Source of the DNA: Terebella lapidaria
Lineage: Eukaryota; Annelida; Polychaeta; Terebellida; Terebellidae
Length of the DNA stretch: 64,000 nucleotides
NCBI GenBank assembly: GCA_949152475.1
Contig: OX424569.1
Coordinates: forward strand, 31,665,950 to 31,729,949
Direction of reading: 5' to 3'
Under the pieces are notes generated by a model. The model searched no databases. It was not told where the DNA came from and saw nothing but the letters and a program-made list of their open reading frames with translations. The number at the start of each line of letters is the position of its first letter. The stretch's first letter is position 1. Shown here piece by piece: positions 46,290-59,117 of this stretch. A program made the position numbers and the translations under genes.

Positions 46290-49200
46290 ATGTTATACGA
46301 CGAAATTTTGGAGAGGATTGGGGAGTTCGGTCCCTATCAGATCATGTCATACATTCTACTTGGACTAGTAGGCGTGCCGACCGGTGAGTTTGTAAAGTAT
46401 AACTATCCACTATGTTATGATGATATGTGTAGGTGAAACATAGAATGTCAACTTTCCCTGCAAACAGAAATTTGTTTTATCGACAAGATAGCAGCCATCA
46501 ATTATTGATTACCAAAAATCAATAGCCTATACATGGCAACTAATTTTGTAAATATATTAAACAGTGTCTTGCGTTAATTTTGGGGGGGGGGGGGGGGGTT
46601 AGCCTCATAGTTGACATTCAGTCTCAAGTCATTGCCTGATATATACCACACAATCGAATGGACAATATATAAATGTAACGATATAAAATTGTCTTCGAAT
46701 TTATCAAAGTGTTCAAAGCCGTAAGTGTACATTATTGTATTGACCATGTTCCACTTCTGAGAGAGTAGAGTGGCTTACTGCGGATTAATAATGCAAATTT
46801 GCCAGCTACTGCACTATAACAGTACATGGATGAAAAGCACTGTTGTCGACTGTCTTCCTACTGCTATAAATCCAACGGAAGATTGTCAAAAAGATAACAC
46901 AAATCCATGAAAAGACTTTATGACATATTACTGCACGCACTCATGATAACAGCCTACATTGTATTTCCCAGGCGTAAAAGCTTTAAAAAAAATATAATAT
47001 ATGACACGCACGTGGAGAAATGTTACAATTCACAGCTGTCGTCAATTCATGGCGATATGAATGAAATGTCAATTGGCATTATTGGAAATGCCAATCACTG
47101 GTATCTGAAAATCTTCATCGCATATTACAAGCGCAAACGGACGTATTGCATCTGTATATTGCATCAACCTGGACGGATATCATTCACAATCCGGTTGCAA
47201 TAAACTATAGGTGTCGTCTGTTGAACCCACAAATGTTAAAACGCCCACAAATGTGAAAACCCACAAATGTGAAAACAAATCACCCACAAATGTAAAAAAA
47301 ATCAACCACAAATGTGAAAACGTTTTTTGTCAACTACCCACAAATGTGAAAATCTTCACCCACAAATGTGAAAAAAACTTCACCCACAAATGTGAAAAAA
47401 AAAATCAACCACAAATGTGAAAACGATTTTTGTCAATTGCCCACAAATGTGCAAATCTGACACAACATTAGCTTCAACATGAGGAATGTTTTTAGGTTAC
47501 CGACCTTTGTTCTGAAAACCTATTGCACAATTAATACTTTCCCCTATTATCATCATTTTTCCATAAAAACCTTCATATCTCAATAAATATTGATCGGAAA
47601 GCAAAAAGGACGTTATTTTCGGACCCGTAGGACAAATTGGCCATATACTGGTGTGGTTTAGTATAAGATTACACCTGTGATGTCAAATTACACCAAACCG
47701 GAAGTAGAAATATTTTTCAAGGAAATGGGCTCAGGATGCCCAAGGATCAGTTATTAGGCCGTTTTGGTGTGTTTGAAGGCCAAAAATTGATACTTTCCCC
47801 TATTATCACCCACTTTTCCATAAAAACCTCCATATCTCAGTAAATATTGATCGTAGAGCAAAAAGGACATTATTTTCGAACCCGTAGGGCTAATTGGCAA
47901 TATACTAGGTGTGGTTTGGTATCAGATTACACCTGTGGTGTCAAATGACACCAAACCGGAAGTAGAATTATTTTTCAAGGAAATGGGCTCAGGATGCCCA
48001 AGGATCAACAAGGCCGGACGAACAACACGCCCAAGCGTTGTGGTTCCGGGGACCCCTCCTATGGTTCTCGGGCCTCACGTAACGGCAACATTACTAATGT
48101 TATTCATTATATGATATGTGATATGTGATGTGATGTTTGTCTACTAACCATGCTATGACGGTACTAACCTGGTTGCTACTTAACGAATTCACATTCGTTA
48201 CAAAAATTTAAAGATAAAATTGTTTACGGACGACGGATGGACGGACGACGGACGCAACGCGATGCCAATAGGTTATCGGACCAAAGGTCCGGTAGCCCAC
48301 AAAATCTTTCAGAAAAGTGCTTCCCTGCATTCTTAGGCATTTTAGCGCAAATTTCGAAAAGATTCGACCGTAAATTCGAGATAAAAATAAAAATGTAAGA
48401 CGTATGACGGACGACGACGGATGAAGGACGCAATGCCATGCAATGGGTTATCAGAACAAGGTTCCGTAAAAAGACATAACAATAAGAGACGTTCCTCATG
48501 TGGAACCTAATGCTGTGTTTGATTTTCACATTTGTGGGCAAATGACAAAAACCGTTTTCACATTTGTGGTTAAATTTTTTTTTCACATTTGTGGGTGGAT
48601 TTTTTTCACATTTGTGGGTAATGATATTTTCACATTTGTGGGTGATTTACAAAATTTGTTTTCACATTTGTGGGTTTTCACATTTGTGGGCGTTTTAACA
48701 TTTGTGGGTTCAACAGTCGTCATCATAACATAATCGCCGTGAAAACAAATAACCACATGCTGATGAGGTTGCTAGTTTGCAAATCCACTGTGTCCTCTGA
48801 ATTTACAGTTGCTATACAATACAATGGCAAATTATAAAATATTATACACTAAATGTGCCAAACAACTTAATATCCATCCCAATGTCAATTTTAAGGTCTG
48901 TTACGATGAATTACCAGTCGAAACTCCCCAAACTTCCAATCAAGTTTTCACATTTTAAGTTAGACTGGAGCTTGAGGTAGGGCCTACACCATGTAATGCC
49001 TATTGGTAAACCAGCAATAGCAATGTTTCCCACATGCGCTCACAAATCCCATGTCAATAAAAGATTACTTGATGTCATATGTGGTTAACTTCGATGCCAA
49101 AATAAGATGTATCATATCAACTTCAGTGTCCTCAAGTCGAATCATCAAATGTTCCGCAGTGTTCAGACATTCATTGTCAGCAATGTACATGTATTATAAT

Positions 49201-52200
49201 GCTCCATAACATCCCCATGGTGGGCGCTCTATGGGTCCAGCCATATAGTGTATTGTAGTACAAGCCTAGCGTTATTCTGCTAGGGGTTGCCTCTGGTTTA
49301 TATTCCATCTCATTGCAGATGAAAGCCCAAGTTTGGCTACTGAAGGGTAGAGAAACTTCCGGTGCTGATACTGAAGTTTCAGCAAGGCATGGAATAGGCG
49401 GATCTTCGGGTCTAGCCCCCTAAATTCTGGATCCGCCCCTGCACTGGGTCGTTATTTTTCTGACACCTTGTCTTGTCAATATGCATGTTTCTCTGGCAGT
49501 TAATTGCAATTTTACGGCACCTCAATGTCTCATTCTTAGCACCCAAACTATTCCACACGCTCTGACCCAACCGGGGTCGACTTTGAGATACTGTGACCCA
49601 TATTAACAACTAATGTTTTATTATATAACATCTCTGACAACATAACGACAACCAATATATCAGAATTTTATAGATTGAATTATGCGAAAATTGAAGTCTC
49701 GTATTATTTTATGTGCACAGCTGAACATATTCGCACACAACGAGGGGTTCAGTTGCGTACAAAGAGGAATTGCACTTGTATTAACATTCAATTGCGCATT
49801 ACATCATATGAAAACCAATTCAGATGAGTTTAAGTCTATCTCAATCAAACATTCGTGTGTTAGTTCATATCTTAGCACCAATGATCAACATATAAATGTA
49901 TCGAAAGGCTATGTATGTCTGAAGCAAATATAATTAGACATTCTCCAAGTCGAACATTCATTTCGATAATATATCATGCCTTCTAAAATATTACTTCATA
50001 TCATGTTCATACAATAGTTATCGAAGTAAACCATTCCTTGTATTTCAGCTTGGCAGAACATGGGGATCACGTTTTTCGGGCCGAGTATGGACCACTGGTG
50101 TCTCATACCTGCACTAGAGGAATATCCTTACGACCAACAGAAATACGTGGGTTTGTGACTCTTATTACAATATTTTTTTTTCTCAGAAGAACGTGTAATT
50201 GTTTTTTCCATACTTTCAGCTTTGTGAAGTAACAAAAATATCATCCAAAACATCGAATTTTGGTTCCATTTGCAGGTATCCCAGACGGCGAGGAAGGTTA
50301 CAGTCAATGTGAGATGTTTGATCTTCCTTATGCAAACTTCACTCCTGATATGATAATGGATTGGAACCGGAGCATGATCCCAGAGGATACACCGACCATA
50401 AAGTGTATGGATGGCTGGGTCTACGACCAATCCGAGTTTTATTCTTCACTGATGAGCCAGGTGAATATTAGGAGAGATTTGATTGGATGAAAATAAATTT
50501 ACACTTAAAAATCACATGTGGTGGCATTCAGTAATCGCTAATAATTGGTTATCAAACATTTTTAGCGACCGAAACATAGTATCAACTTATCAAATTTAAA
50601 TAATTTGAAAGTACATCTTTTCCCCTAGTTTGATTTGGTTTGTGATGACGCCAGTAAAATCCCCCTGGTTCAGACGATTTATATGCTTGGGTTCCTGACT
50701 GGGTGTATTGTGTTTGGACAAATATCTGACAAGTAAGCTCAGCTATATTTTGCCTTTCTCATTCATGACCAAATTTCACGAATCTACTGCTCCTGCTTCT
50801 AATTAATGAAATTAACATGCTTTGAGAATGGTGATTTACATTCAAAGACATTTGAGCATAACTTCTCACTCGTTACATTTTCTATTTACGAATTTCACGT
50901 ACACCGCCTCCCTCCTCTAACAAATTTACTCGTATTTCGTAGGATCGGCCGTCACAAGGCCCTGGTAATATCTCTAATTATTGAAGTGGTTTTCGCCACT
51001 GGGGCTACGTTCATCCCAAATTACGCCGCTTACGTCACAGTGCGTTTTTTCGTGGGCGCTGCGGCTGCCGGGGGGTTCACTACCATCTTCGTCATGTGTA
51101 GGTATTAGTAAATGCTTAGATTTCTTCTTACCATCGATAAATATTCTGATTTGTTGTTTTATTGTGTAACATATTTCATTAACCTGTCTTGATTCTCAAA
51201 AAAAAATCCTTTCGATATGCTAGTTATCTACTCTTCCGGCCATTCGATAGGTCAATATTTTCATTCGATGGTTTTTATTTCAGGCATGGAGATAATCGGT
51301 CCGAAATACCGCCTGGCCACTGGTGTGATGGTGCAAGCGTGGTTCGCACTGGGTTTTATCACCATTCCCGGGATGTCTTATGCCATACGAGATCATAAGA
51401 AATTACAGCTTGTGTGTGGACTGTCTCCCATCGTACTATGGACCTTGTTCGGGTAGGTGAAAAAGTTTATGTTATGAAATATTCTTACTTTAGTGCTTCA
51501 CATATTTATTTGCATAGAATTCGTTGGAATTCGAAAATCCGGAAAAACGAAATTTCTGTTCTTCGCGTTAAGGGGCCGGTCATTATTTATCAGGTGGGGG
51601 GGGGGGGGGGGTAAAAACTGGGGGGGTCACACTTTCATTTTCAACATTATTGGGGGGGGGGGTCATACTTTTATTTTCAATGGAACTGGGGGGGGGGGGG
51701 GGTCGGAGTTCGAATTTTAGTTAATTTGAGGAAAATTTTATATTGAAATAGTGAATTGGGTGAAAACAATCCACTCAACCTGGACTGATGATTCACTGGA
51801 GTATACAGCATGTGGAAACCATCCTTTTGTCACATTATCAGTGAAACTATAGTTCCGCCAAAATTTGATCCTAGAAAGGACCATCCAGGAACACCCAAAA
51901 TCAGGAGATGTCGTGAATCGACAACCGCTCATCACCCACAGACTGAAACACTGTCACCACGGATCAACTATGGACCTTTCGTAGAACACAGCAGCACTGA
52001 AGCTGAATAGGGTGCCAGTGAGGATGATCAACATGCAGGGCACTGTCACAGACTAACAATGGATCACCCGGCCCATACCATGCTGACCAACATGCCATAA
52101 CATCCAATGACCAGCATGTCAAAATCACAGACTGATTTTCCACTCAACACGTTGCCAACTCAGGAACCTAGGCCACTGAGGATAATCCTCGATGAGCTTA

Positions 52201-55200
52201 GGACTGTCCTGGACCACCATGAACAAAATATGGACATTTCCATCCAGGATTGCAAAATAGTCTTGGATCGTCCCGGATGACGATATAGTGAATCTGATTT
52301 ACCTGACTTTCTTGGTGGCCAGGACATTGCTAGACAATCGCGGATCATCACGGAACATTATGAAACCATCATGGAGCTAGTTCATGCTCCGAAAGTGGGA
52401 TAATACCCTCGTTCGGAGCATGAACTATCATGGAGCCAACACAGATTTGATTCAAGGTCGGGAAAGTACCAGTCCAGGATGGAGTTCACTCGGAGGCTGT
52501 CATTACCATACCGATATATGCCCATAAATAATAACTAAATCAGTTGTAATGGCGCAAATTCATAATATCCACACGTTATAAGAAAAAGAAATTGCGACAA
52601 AAGTCACAAATGTTTTAATAGAGATGTGATTGAAGTGTAAAAATAGCATTTAGATATCATACTGGTTCCTTATAATTGTCATCAATTGCGTAGTATGGCC
52701 TTGTATATGTACTTGGGGATTGGGGGGGTCACACTTTTATTTTTGATCTTAGTGGGGGGGGGGGGGGGGGGTCATACATTGTTTTTCAATATCGGTGGGG
52801 GGGTCAAACTTTGAAAACTCATTTCTCGGAAAATCCATCCAACCCCCCCACCCGATAAATAATGACCGGCCCCTAATACGGTAGGGCCGTCAAATACACT
52901 CTGCAGTTGCGATAGCTTTTCACACAATTTCCAACTTATATATTGTAAAATATGTGGCAGTCCTTATGTTTTCGTTGAATGGTGATATTGTGAGTCACAA
53001 AAATATCCATAGATACACAATCCTACGTGAGCAATAAATGCGACAAATTATTAGACTTGCAGATGAATCACCCCGGTGGCTGGTCAGTGAAGGATATGAT
53101 GAAAAAGCCACGAAAGTTCTAGCAAAAATTGCCAGAATAAACGGTACAATTTTACCGAACAATCTGAATCTATCAGAAAACAGACCAGAGGTGCGTATGT
53201 ATCTACATGTATAGAAATACCTCCATCATCATACATGTATTTGTCATAATGGGCGCATTTTATTTCTGCTTTTCATGGGAAATTTCCACGTAATAATCTA
53301 AAAATATGTTTTGCATGTAGCCCCGACGTCTTGAAAAATGACGTCGGTATGATAAATGTCTCTGATGCGCTTCTCAATGCCAAATTAATAATCTTTGATT
53401 ACAGAAAATTGGAAAATCGTAAAGTATAAGACTTACGGTAAAGTACGTGAAGTATAAGTTTCCTTACATTTCAGAAACAAGACAATGAATCTAAACCGAA
53501 CTTTACCGATCTATTCCGAACTCCTGGTCTAAGAAAAGTCACTTTCAACATGTGGTTCGATTGGTACGTGAAAATGGTTCATATTCGATACTTATTCGAT
53601 TATTTTCGAATACTAGATCTATACTCATACACCATATCATATTTTGTTTACATTTGAATGTATAATTCAGACAGAGGTAAATCTGAAATCAATACAACAT
53701 GTCATATTATTATGAAATTATCCCCCCCCCCCGCCGCGCCCCCAGGTTTGTGACCAGTATGGTATATTACGGCCTAAGTTTGGGAGTGGACATGCTGCCC
53801 GGAAGTATATTCCTTAACTCCTTCCTGTCCGCCATTATTGAAATCCCCGCGTATATTTTGACGATATTCGCTCTGCAGTATTTTGGCAGAAAGTGGCCAA
53901 ATTTCATCACACTTGTAGCTGGTGGGATTTGTTGTTTGTTATGTATGGGTTTCATCGACAACCCAGGTGAGTATTCAGCACGTTTTCTTTAAAAATTATT
54001 GTTTTAGAGATGAAAATAGTCATTTAAAATACGCACATCTTTTTACAATTTTTTTTGCCTCTCATTCATTCCCTCAATCAAATGAAAATATTGTTATGCA
54101 AATCAACTCAAATACATCTTGAATCATGTATTTATTCTGTATGGTTTTTTCATCCATAACAAAACATATATTTTAATACTAGACTTGGAACAAGGAGCCA
54201 CGGCGTTCCTGCTGATTGGAAAGTTTTTCACCTCCTCAACGTTCGCGATTGTTTACGTTTACGCGGCGGAATTGTTCCCCACCGTGATTAGACAGGTCGG
54301 AGTCGGGTCTTCTTCTATGTGTGCGCGAGTCGGCAGTTTGATACAGCCACAGATACAGCGACTGGTTCGTATGTCACAATTTAAAAGGGGATTTGTAACT
54401 TATCTGATAGCAAAATATTAGAAGTCATTCCAATGTATTGGTAAATATGCCAATATAAACAATGATATTACTGTTGCAATTCGGTTGAGGAAAAAACAGC
54501 GTACATTATTTTTATTATTGTGATTTTTACACTTACATGTTAGAGATCACTAACACAATATAGCAAGGACAGATCTATATATAACGAGAAAAATATGTGT
54601 ATCCTCGACGAGCCACCGTAAATATGTACCAAAAAAATACCAACAAAACCTGAAATTGCAATGACAACAATTTTACGTCCATCAGGAGAATCTGTGGCCC
54701 CCAGGGACGTTTCTCGTGTACGGAGCTCTGTCCATCATCGGGGGTTTTCTGACCCTGCTCCTGCCTGAGACACTCAACCAAAAACTGCCGGACTCTGTGG
54801 AGGAGGGCGAGAGGTTTGCACGGTGCGTACTGAAATGATTTATCCAATCAGTATTTCCTAATTAATAATTGTTTGGTTCAAAACTACAACGTATTCGTTG
54901 TATTATATCACATGAGCCCAGTCATATAACCACACTCACTGTGTCAAAGGCACAAGTATTATATTAACTATGCGAAACAAGACCACTGCATGTGTGCGAT
55001 GAATGAAATATGCCCATGAGTAGGTAATTGATAAATTACAATACATTATTATCCTTCTCATAAGGAGTGAATATTGACTTCTATTGACTTCTCTCGTTGG
55101 CTAGGTCGAGTGGTCTATAGCTATATGCAATACATCTTTTAAGCACTATTTTTTTCATATATATCTGAATACATAAGTAATAATCCACCAATACACCGGA

Positions 55201-57501
55201 GCATACTGAAAAAGTGCGTATATGGGTCGAGTGAAGTCGAAGGTCACATCAAAAGCGGTAGACCTCTTCTCGGTTTGAATCATGTAATACTGTAAAGGCT
55301 AAGCACACGTAGCCTATGTTTTGTAGATTTATAGTTCAATGAATGCAAAAACACATCGTATGTACGTATGGTTCAGGTACGAGAAACGCTTCTTCCTTCA
55401 TCATGTTCATAGTCTTGCACACCTACAGAGTAGAACATCCATGTAGACCATCATATGCATGCGCTTCACCGATGCTTTTCTAGCTTGCATGCGTCCACAA
55501 CCTTTGTCAAACGTCGAGGTGCGGGTCGTTTCGAGTATATCCCACTACGGCAAGAGGACGGGGAGGAGGATTGAGGAAATGACTGAGTATGCCGAAAAAA
55601 GGAGCAATATAAGCATACAGAAGAAGAGAAAGAGGGGTGTACAGAAGACGGAGATGAGCAAATCGAATGAGATCTAATAAGTTTAAAACAAAAAACTGAT
55701 GGCGAAATAAATCTGATCTTGCGAGGTCGTGCAAATGGAAGAGAGTTTATCTGTACTCGGAGTTGACAAGGCAGAAGCATCTTCTTTACCATGATTTGAT
55801 AACATATAGTGTGCCACCACTGCCGTGTATACATCGTATATACATAGAACTGTTCTCACTTGCCTCGCAAATACTCAGACCATTACTAGATGATATGATC
55901 TGTAACTTATATTTGATAAACCCGGAATAAATAATGTACCAAGTATACAATCTTCCGAATCGACAAAACTGTTATCAAATCTCAGTCAAATCCAGTGTCA
56001 GGGAAAACTCATATAAGGCGGCGAAACCCATATGAGGAAGTCAAATCAGGTGTTCTAGAAATATTGAACATTTCCTGTCCCACATGTGGCGCCCGTCATG
56101 AGTTTGTTTCCAAAAACGTAACCTGCAAACAAATCTTGGTGCACCACACTTGTCAAGGATTTGTTAAATCGTAATGACGTCCATATAATTTCTGAAAATC
56201 AACTATTAGACTTGGTAAAGCCGCAGCAGTTTAAAAACTGGTTGGGAACTTCTGTAAACTGCTCATATCTACAACAAGTTCTGGGAAAGCGTATGACTTG
56301 TAAGACAAACACACCGGACATGGGGACATGGGATTGGTTGGACTCTTCATCCTTCTCCAATCTTAGATTTTAATAGTTGGGAAAATTAAAGGTGTTGCAG
56401 TAGTATCTTGCATTTTGGGCACCATAGGATACATTTCTTCCAAATATACACCAGTCTTGCATTATTAAGTGACAATGCACCACCTTTTTATGTAATATGC
56501 CACTGTTATTAGTATTTATACTATCGTTCTGTACACGGATTGCCAAGTGCCAAGTGCCATGGAAGATATCTGCATTATTCACCGAAAGAAAAGTCAATAT
56601 TTGCTCAGTAGCAAACTATATGCATTCGACAGGGGGAAACATTGTATTATCAGTCCTTTTTGGCACCAAATCATCAACGGATATCGTCTGTAATCATTAA
56701 TGACGTAATTTCTGGCGGGATAAGTACATACTGTTCCCAGCATCCCCTGCGCTAAAGCAAGCAGACGACGCTGTCATTCTTGCCCTATAACATTAAAATT
56801 TTTAATATTGTATCCTTATGCTACCAGTTTACGCAGGTTAGTCCGCGATATATAGACCACGATGTTATCAACTACTAATGCAAATACAATACGAGAAAGG
56901 TAAACTAGAAGAAAGAAAACTAGAGAAAAAAGCCATAATGACGAGAAAACCATATCGATTTTGCCACTTCCTTGCACTGCGTAACCCTGTGAATCCACAA
57001 CTCGGCAACACACGTGAGCTGTTTGTTTATCCCGAAAGTAGCTCCCTATATTTCCCAGAGTCCTATGCGTATTGTAGCAGAGATGAGATTCGGCGTGAAT
57101 CTCGAGCGATGCAGTGTGGAATAACTACGTTTATATTGGTAACGCTAGAAAGAAGCTGGCGATTGCAGACATTTCTGATAACCCCAAGTTATGTGACTCC
57201 TTTACATGTGCTTCCTTTCTGCTTCAGTAACGTGGAGTTTACCCTCAAGATGACTATCCCAAAACAGCCACCGAAAACAAAACCTGCTTATGACGGTGAG
57301 AGTAACGTCGGATTTGAAGCAGACGAGCAAGGAATCAAGAAATCTGACGAAAGCTACAAAGGTTACAACACGTTTGGTGATCAACTGAATAATTTGCCCT
57401 CCAATGGTGGCGTTCACCCCTACCACGATGACAAGTCTACTACAAGTAGCAGTGTAATAGATCAAGATGACGTCGTTTACAACGAGTCGTGCATGTTGTA
57501 G
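46290..57501 (+). CDS. SLC22-family (organic cation/anion type) transporter (12 exons)
   Basis: Exons: 46290-46383, 50049-50150, 50276-50460, 50629-50732, 50943-51097, 51284-51452, 53055-53190, 53475-53563, 53746-53966, 54183-54364, 54686-54822, 57228-57501. Total 1,848 nt, 615 residues, all in phase. SLC22 proteins are 12-helix MFS carriers moving organic ions across the plasma membrane. Signs: N-terminal ILERIGEFGPYQ, a long Cys-containing first extracellular loop with possible N-glycosylation sites (NFT, NRS), FDLVCDD before helix 2, MFS motif GQISDKIGRHK, DESPRWLVSEG after helix 6, and YAAELFPTVIRQVGVG. The C-tail is ~95 residues, acidic and longer than usual. Exon 7 needs the acceptor TTATTAG at 53054, because the nearby TTGCAG is out of frame. 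Introns host FB3 and a Harbinger-like MITE. Substrate cannot be told from sequence. Confidence 0.92.
47219..48715. mobile_element. Palindromic foldback-like element FB3 with minisatellite arms
   Basis: 1,497 bp, ends TGTTGAACCCACAAATG and its complement, flanked by GTCGTC at 47213-47218 and 48716-48721. Outer arms are irregular tandem repeats with core CCCACAAATGTGAAAA (47225-47455; reversed at 48525-48710). Inside them the palindrome continues through an AACATGAGGAATG segment and R1-like ends (AGGTTACCGACC near 47493, GGTTATCGGACC near 48275). The middle contains a ~250-bp-period direct duplication (CCAAACCGGAAGTAGAA near 47695 and 47952). It sits in intron 1 of the SLC22 gene. No transposase frame. 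Confidence 0.8.
51572..52873. mobile_element. Harbinger-like MITE with TAA target duplication
   Basis: The terminal inverted repeat GGGGCCGGTCATTATTTATC at 51572 is mirrored at 52854-52873, with TAA on both sides (51569-51571, 52874-52876). Subterminal parts on both sides are poly-G runs alternating with GGTCACACTTTCATTTT-like blocks. An inner hairpin (AGTTCATGCTCCGAA and complement, near 52379-52430) is present. A three-base TAA duplication fits PIF/Harbinger. No transposase. It lies in SLC22 intron 6. Confidence 0.7.
53723..53745 (+). promoter_or_regulatory. All-C splice polypyrimidine tract before SLC22 exon 9
   Basis: The acceptor of exon 9 is preceded by a run of C with a short GCCGCG interruption and then CCCCCAG. 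The phase before and after this acceptor agrees, so it appears functional despite being almost without T. Confidence 0.6.
55990..56080. repeat. Short diverged repeat shared with 60510-60600
   Basis: Both blocks read CAGGGAAA, ACTCAT, AGGAGGTGAAATCAGGTGTT or close variants, then TTGAACATTTCCTG or TTGAGCAGTTCCTG. They are old copies of one unidentified repeat, one in the last SLC22 intron and one near the right end of the Harbinger-like element. Confidence 0.5.
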
Positions 57502-57631
57502 TATTTGCGCATATTATTTCAAAATCAAAATATCGTGTTTTACGCATCAGTATTCTGAGATGTTCAACACTTTATATTAAGGTGTCACATGTTTGAGAGT
57601 TTGTTTGTCATGCGAGAGAATATAATGTTAG

Positions 57632-58473
57632 AGTACTATATTCATTGAACAATCTTCTAAGTTGTTTTTAACCCTTTGTTCCAATGTGATATTTATTCTG
57701 TTGTCGTTGTCTCTTTTAAAATAAATGTTTCAGTACCATCGTCTTGCTATTTAAGTAAACGCATACTTTGAAGAAGAAAAACACATATGATACAAATACC
57801 ACTGAACAATATTTCTCGAAAATATCAATTGCTTGTTGTTTGATTGTAAAACAGAGCTTTTAGTACAATCGCTTCTTATTGGCAAGTAAAAATGAAGGCA
57901 TTTTGCATATATGTTTCAATCATCTCTATACCTTGACTTATCTATCTTCGTTTCGACCATATCACGAATGATTATCCAGTTTTCCATGGAGCCAAAGAAC
58001 ATGTTGAGCTCTGTCATTGTTCCATATTGTCTTAAATCAAGACAAATTATTAAGTACTATATTCATTGAACAATCTTCTAATTTGTTTTTAACCCTTTGT
58101 TCCAATGTGATATTTATTCTGTTGTCGTTGTCTCTTTTAAAATAAATGTTTCAGTACCATCGTCTTGCTATTTAAGTAAACGCATACTTTGAAGAAGAAA
58201 AACACATATGATACAAATACCACTGAACAATATTTCTCGAAAATATCAATTGCTTGTTGTTTGATTGTAAAACAGAGCTTTTAGTACAATCGCTTCTTAT
58301 TGGCAAGTAAAAATGAAGGCATTTTGCATATATGTTTCAATCATCTCTATACCTTGACTTATCTATCTTCGTTTCGACCATATCACGAATGATTATCCAG
58401 TTTTCCATGGAGCCAAAGAACATGTTGAGCTCTGTCATTGTTCCATATTGTCTTAAATCAAGACAAATTGTAT
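57632..58473 (+). repeat. 421-bp tandem duplication in the SLC22 3' region
   Basis: Copies 57632-58052 and 58053-58473 are almost identical; GTACTATATTCATTGAAC starts at 57633 and again at 58054. Each copy carries an AATAAA (57720-57725 and about 58141), so the duplication doubles the likely poly(A) site about 220 bp after the stop codon. Confidence 0.8.
57720..57725 (+). terminator. Poly(A) signal of the SLC22 gene
   Basis: AATAAA about 220 bp after the TAG stop at 57501. A second copy lies 421 bp downstream because of the tandem duplication. Confidence 0.5.
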
Positions 58474-59117
58474 AGTGATGTGAACCAATAAAAGGGAAAA
58501 AGCTTTTCCATAAAGAAAACATTAGTGCCAAACTGGGAGCAGCAAATATAATTTGGGCGCCGTGAACGGCGGAGCCAGAGATAATATCACTGTGCTTTTC
58601 TTCCTGATTCAATAAACACCACCTTATTGGAGAATAAAGTCGAGATGTTCAGCAATTTATGACTGTTGTAAACTGTGTCTCGATTCTTTATTCGGGGTAT
58701 AACAACTCAATATACAGCAACACGTACCTGGAAACATAAAGACAACACGTACTGAAACACTTTGGAGATATTTCATTGTTTGCAAGTCTTTGTTGATTGC
58801 TCAAATAAATTCAACTATTATTGTATAGAGACAAACGCAATTGACAATATTGATCTGTACTTGGTCTGTTGATTGTAGTTTCACCATCTCTATAAAAATG
58901 TTTTCCGTGCCTGCCTCGCATAAAACCAAAACTTAGTTTTTTCAACCCATTAGGTCGACCATTCGTCAGACTCCACTAATCTCGATCGTTTCAACGTCTT
59001 GATATCTCATGAAAATTTATAATGTATATTATGTTAACTCAGGTTACATTCAGAACCATGCACACCCATATGAATGAAAATCATGCCTTTTGTGTTTCAG
59101 GCCCGCCTAGACATTAA

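Noticed and set aside
47225-48710. CRISPR-like CACAAATGTG repeats
   Set aside because: Gaps between units are short and not spacer-like, and the block is the mirrored arms of a foldback element.
49405-49450. hAT MITE with a GGATCCGCCCCTG end
   Set aside because: One end looks right, but I could not find the matching second end or an 8-bp duplication.
56878-57227. Upstream extension of the last SLC22 exon as a separate 207-codon gene
   Set aside because: The phase-correct acceptor at 57227 splits this frame; the part before it is intronic.
58337-58612. 91-codon minus-strand frame
   Set aside because: Lies partly in duplicated 3' flank and matches nothing I recognise.
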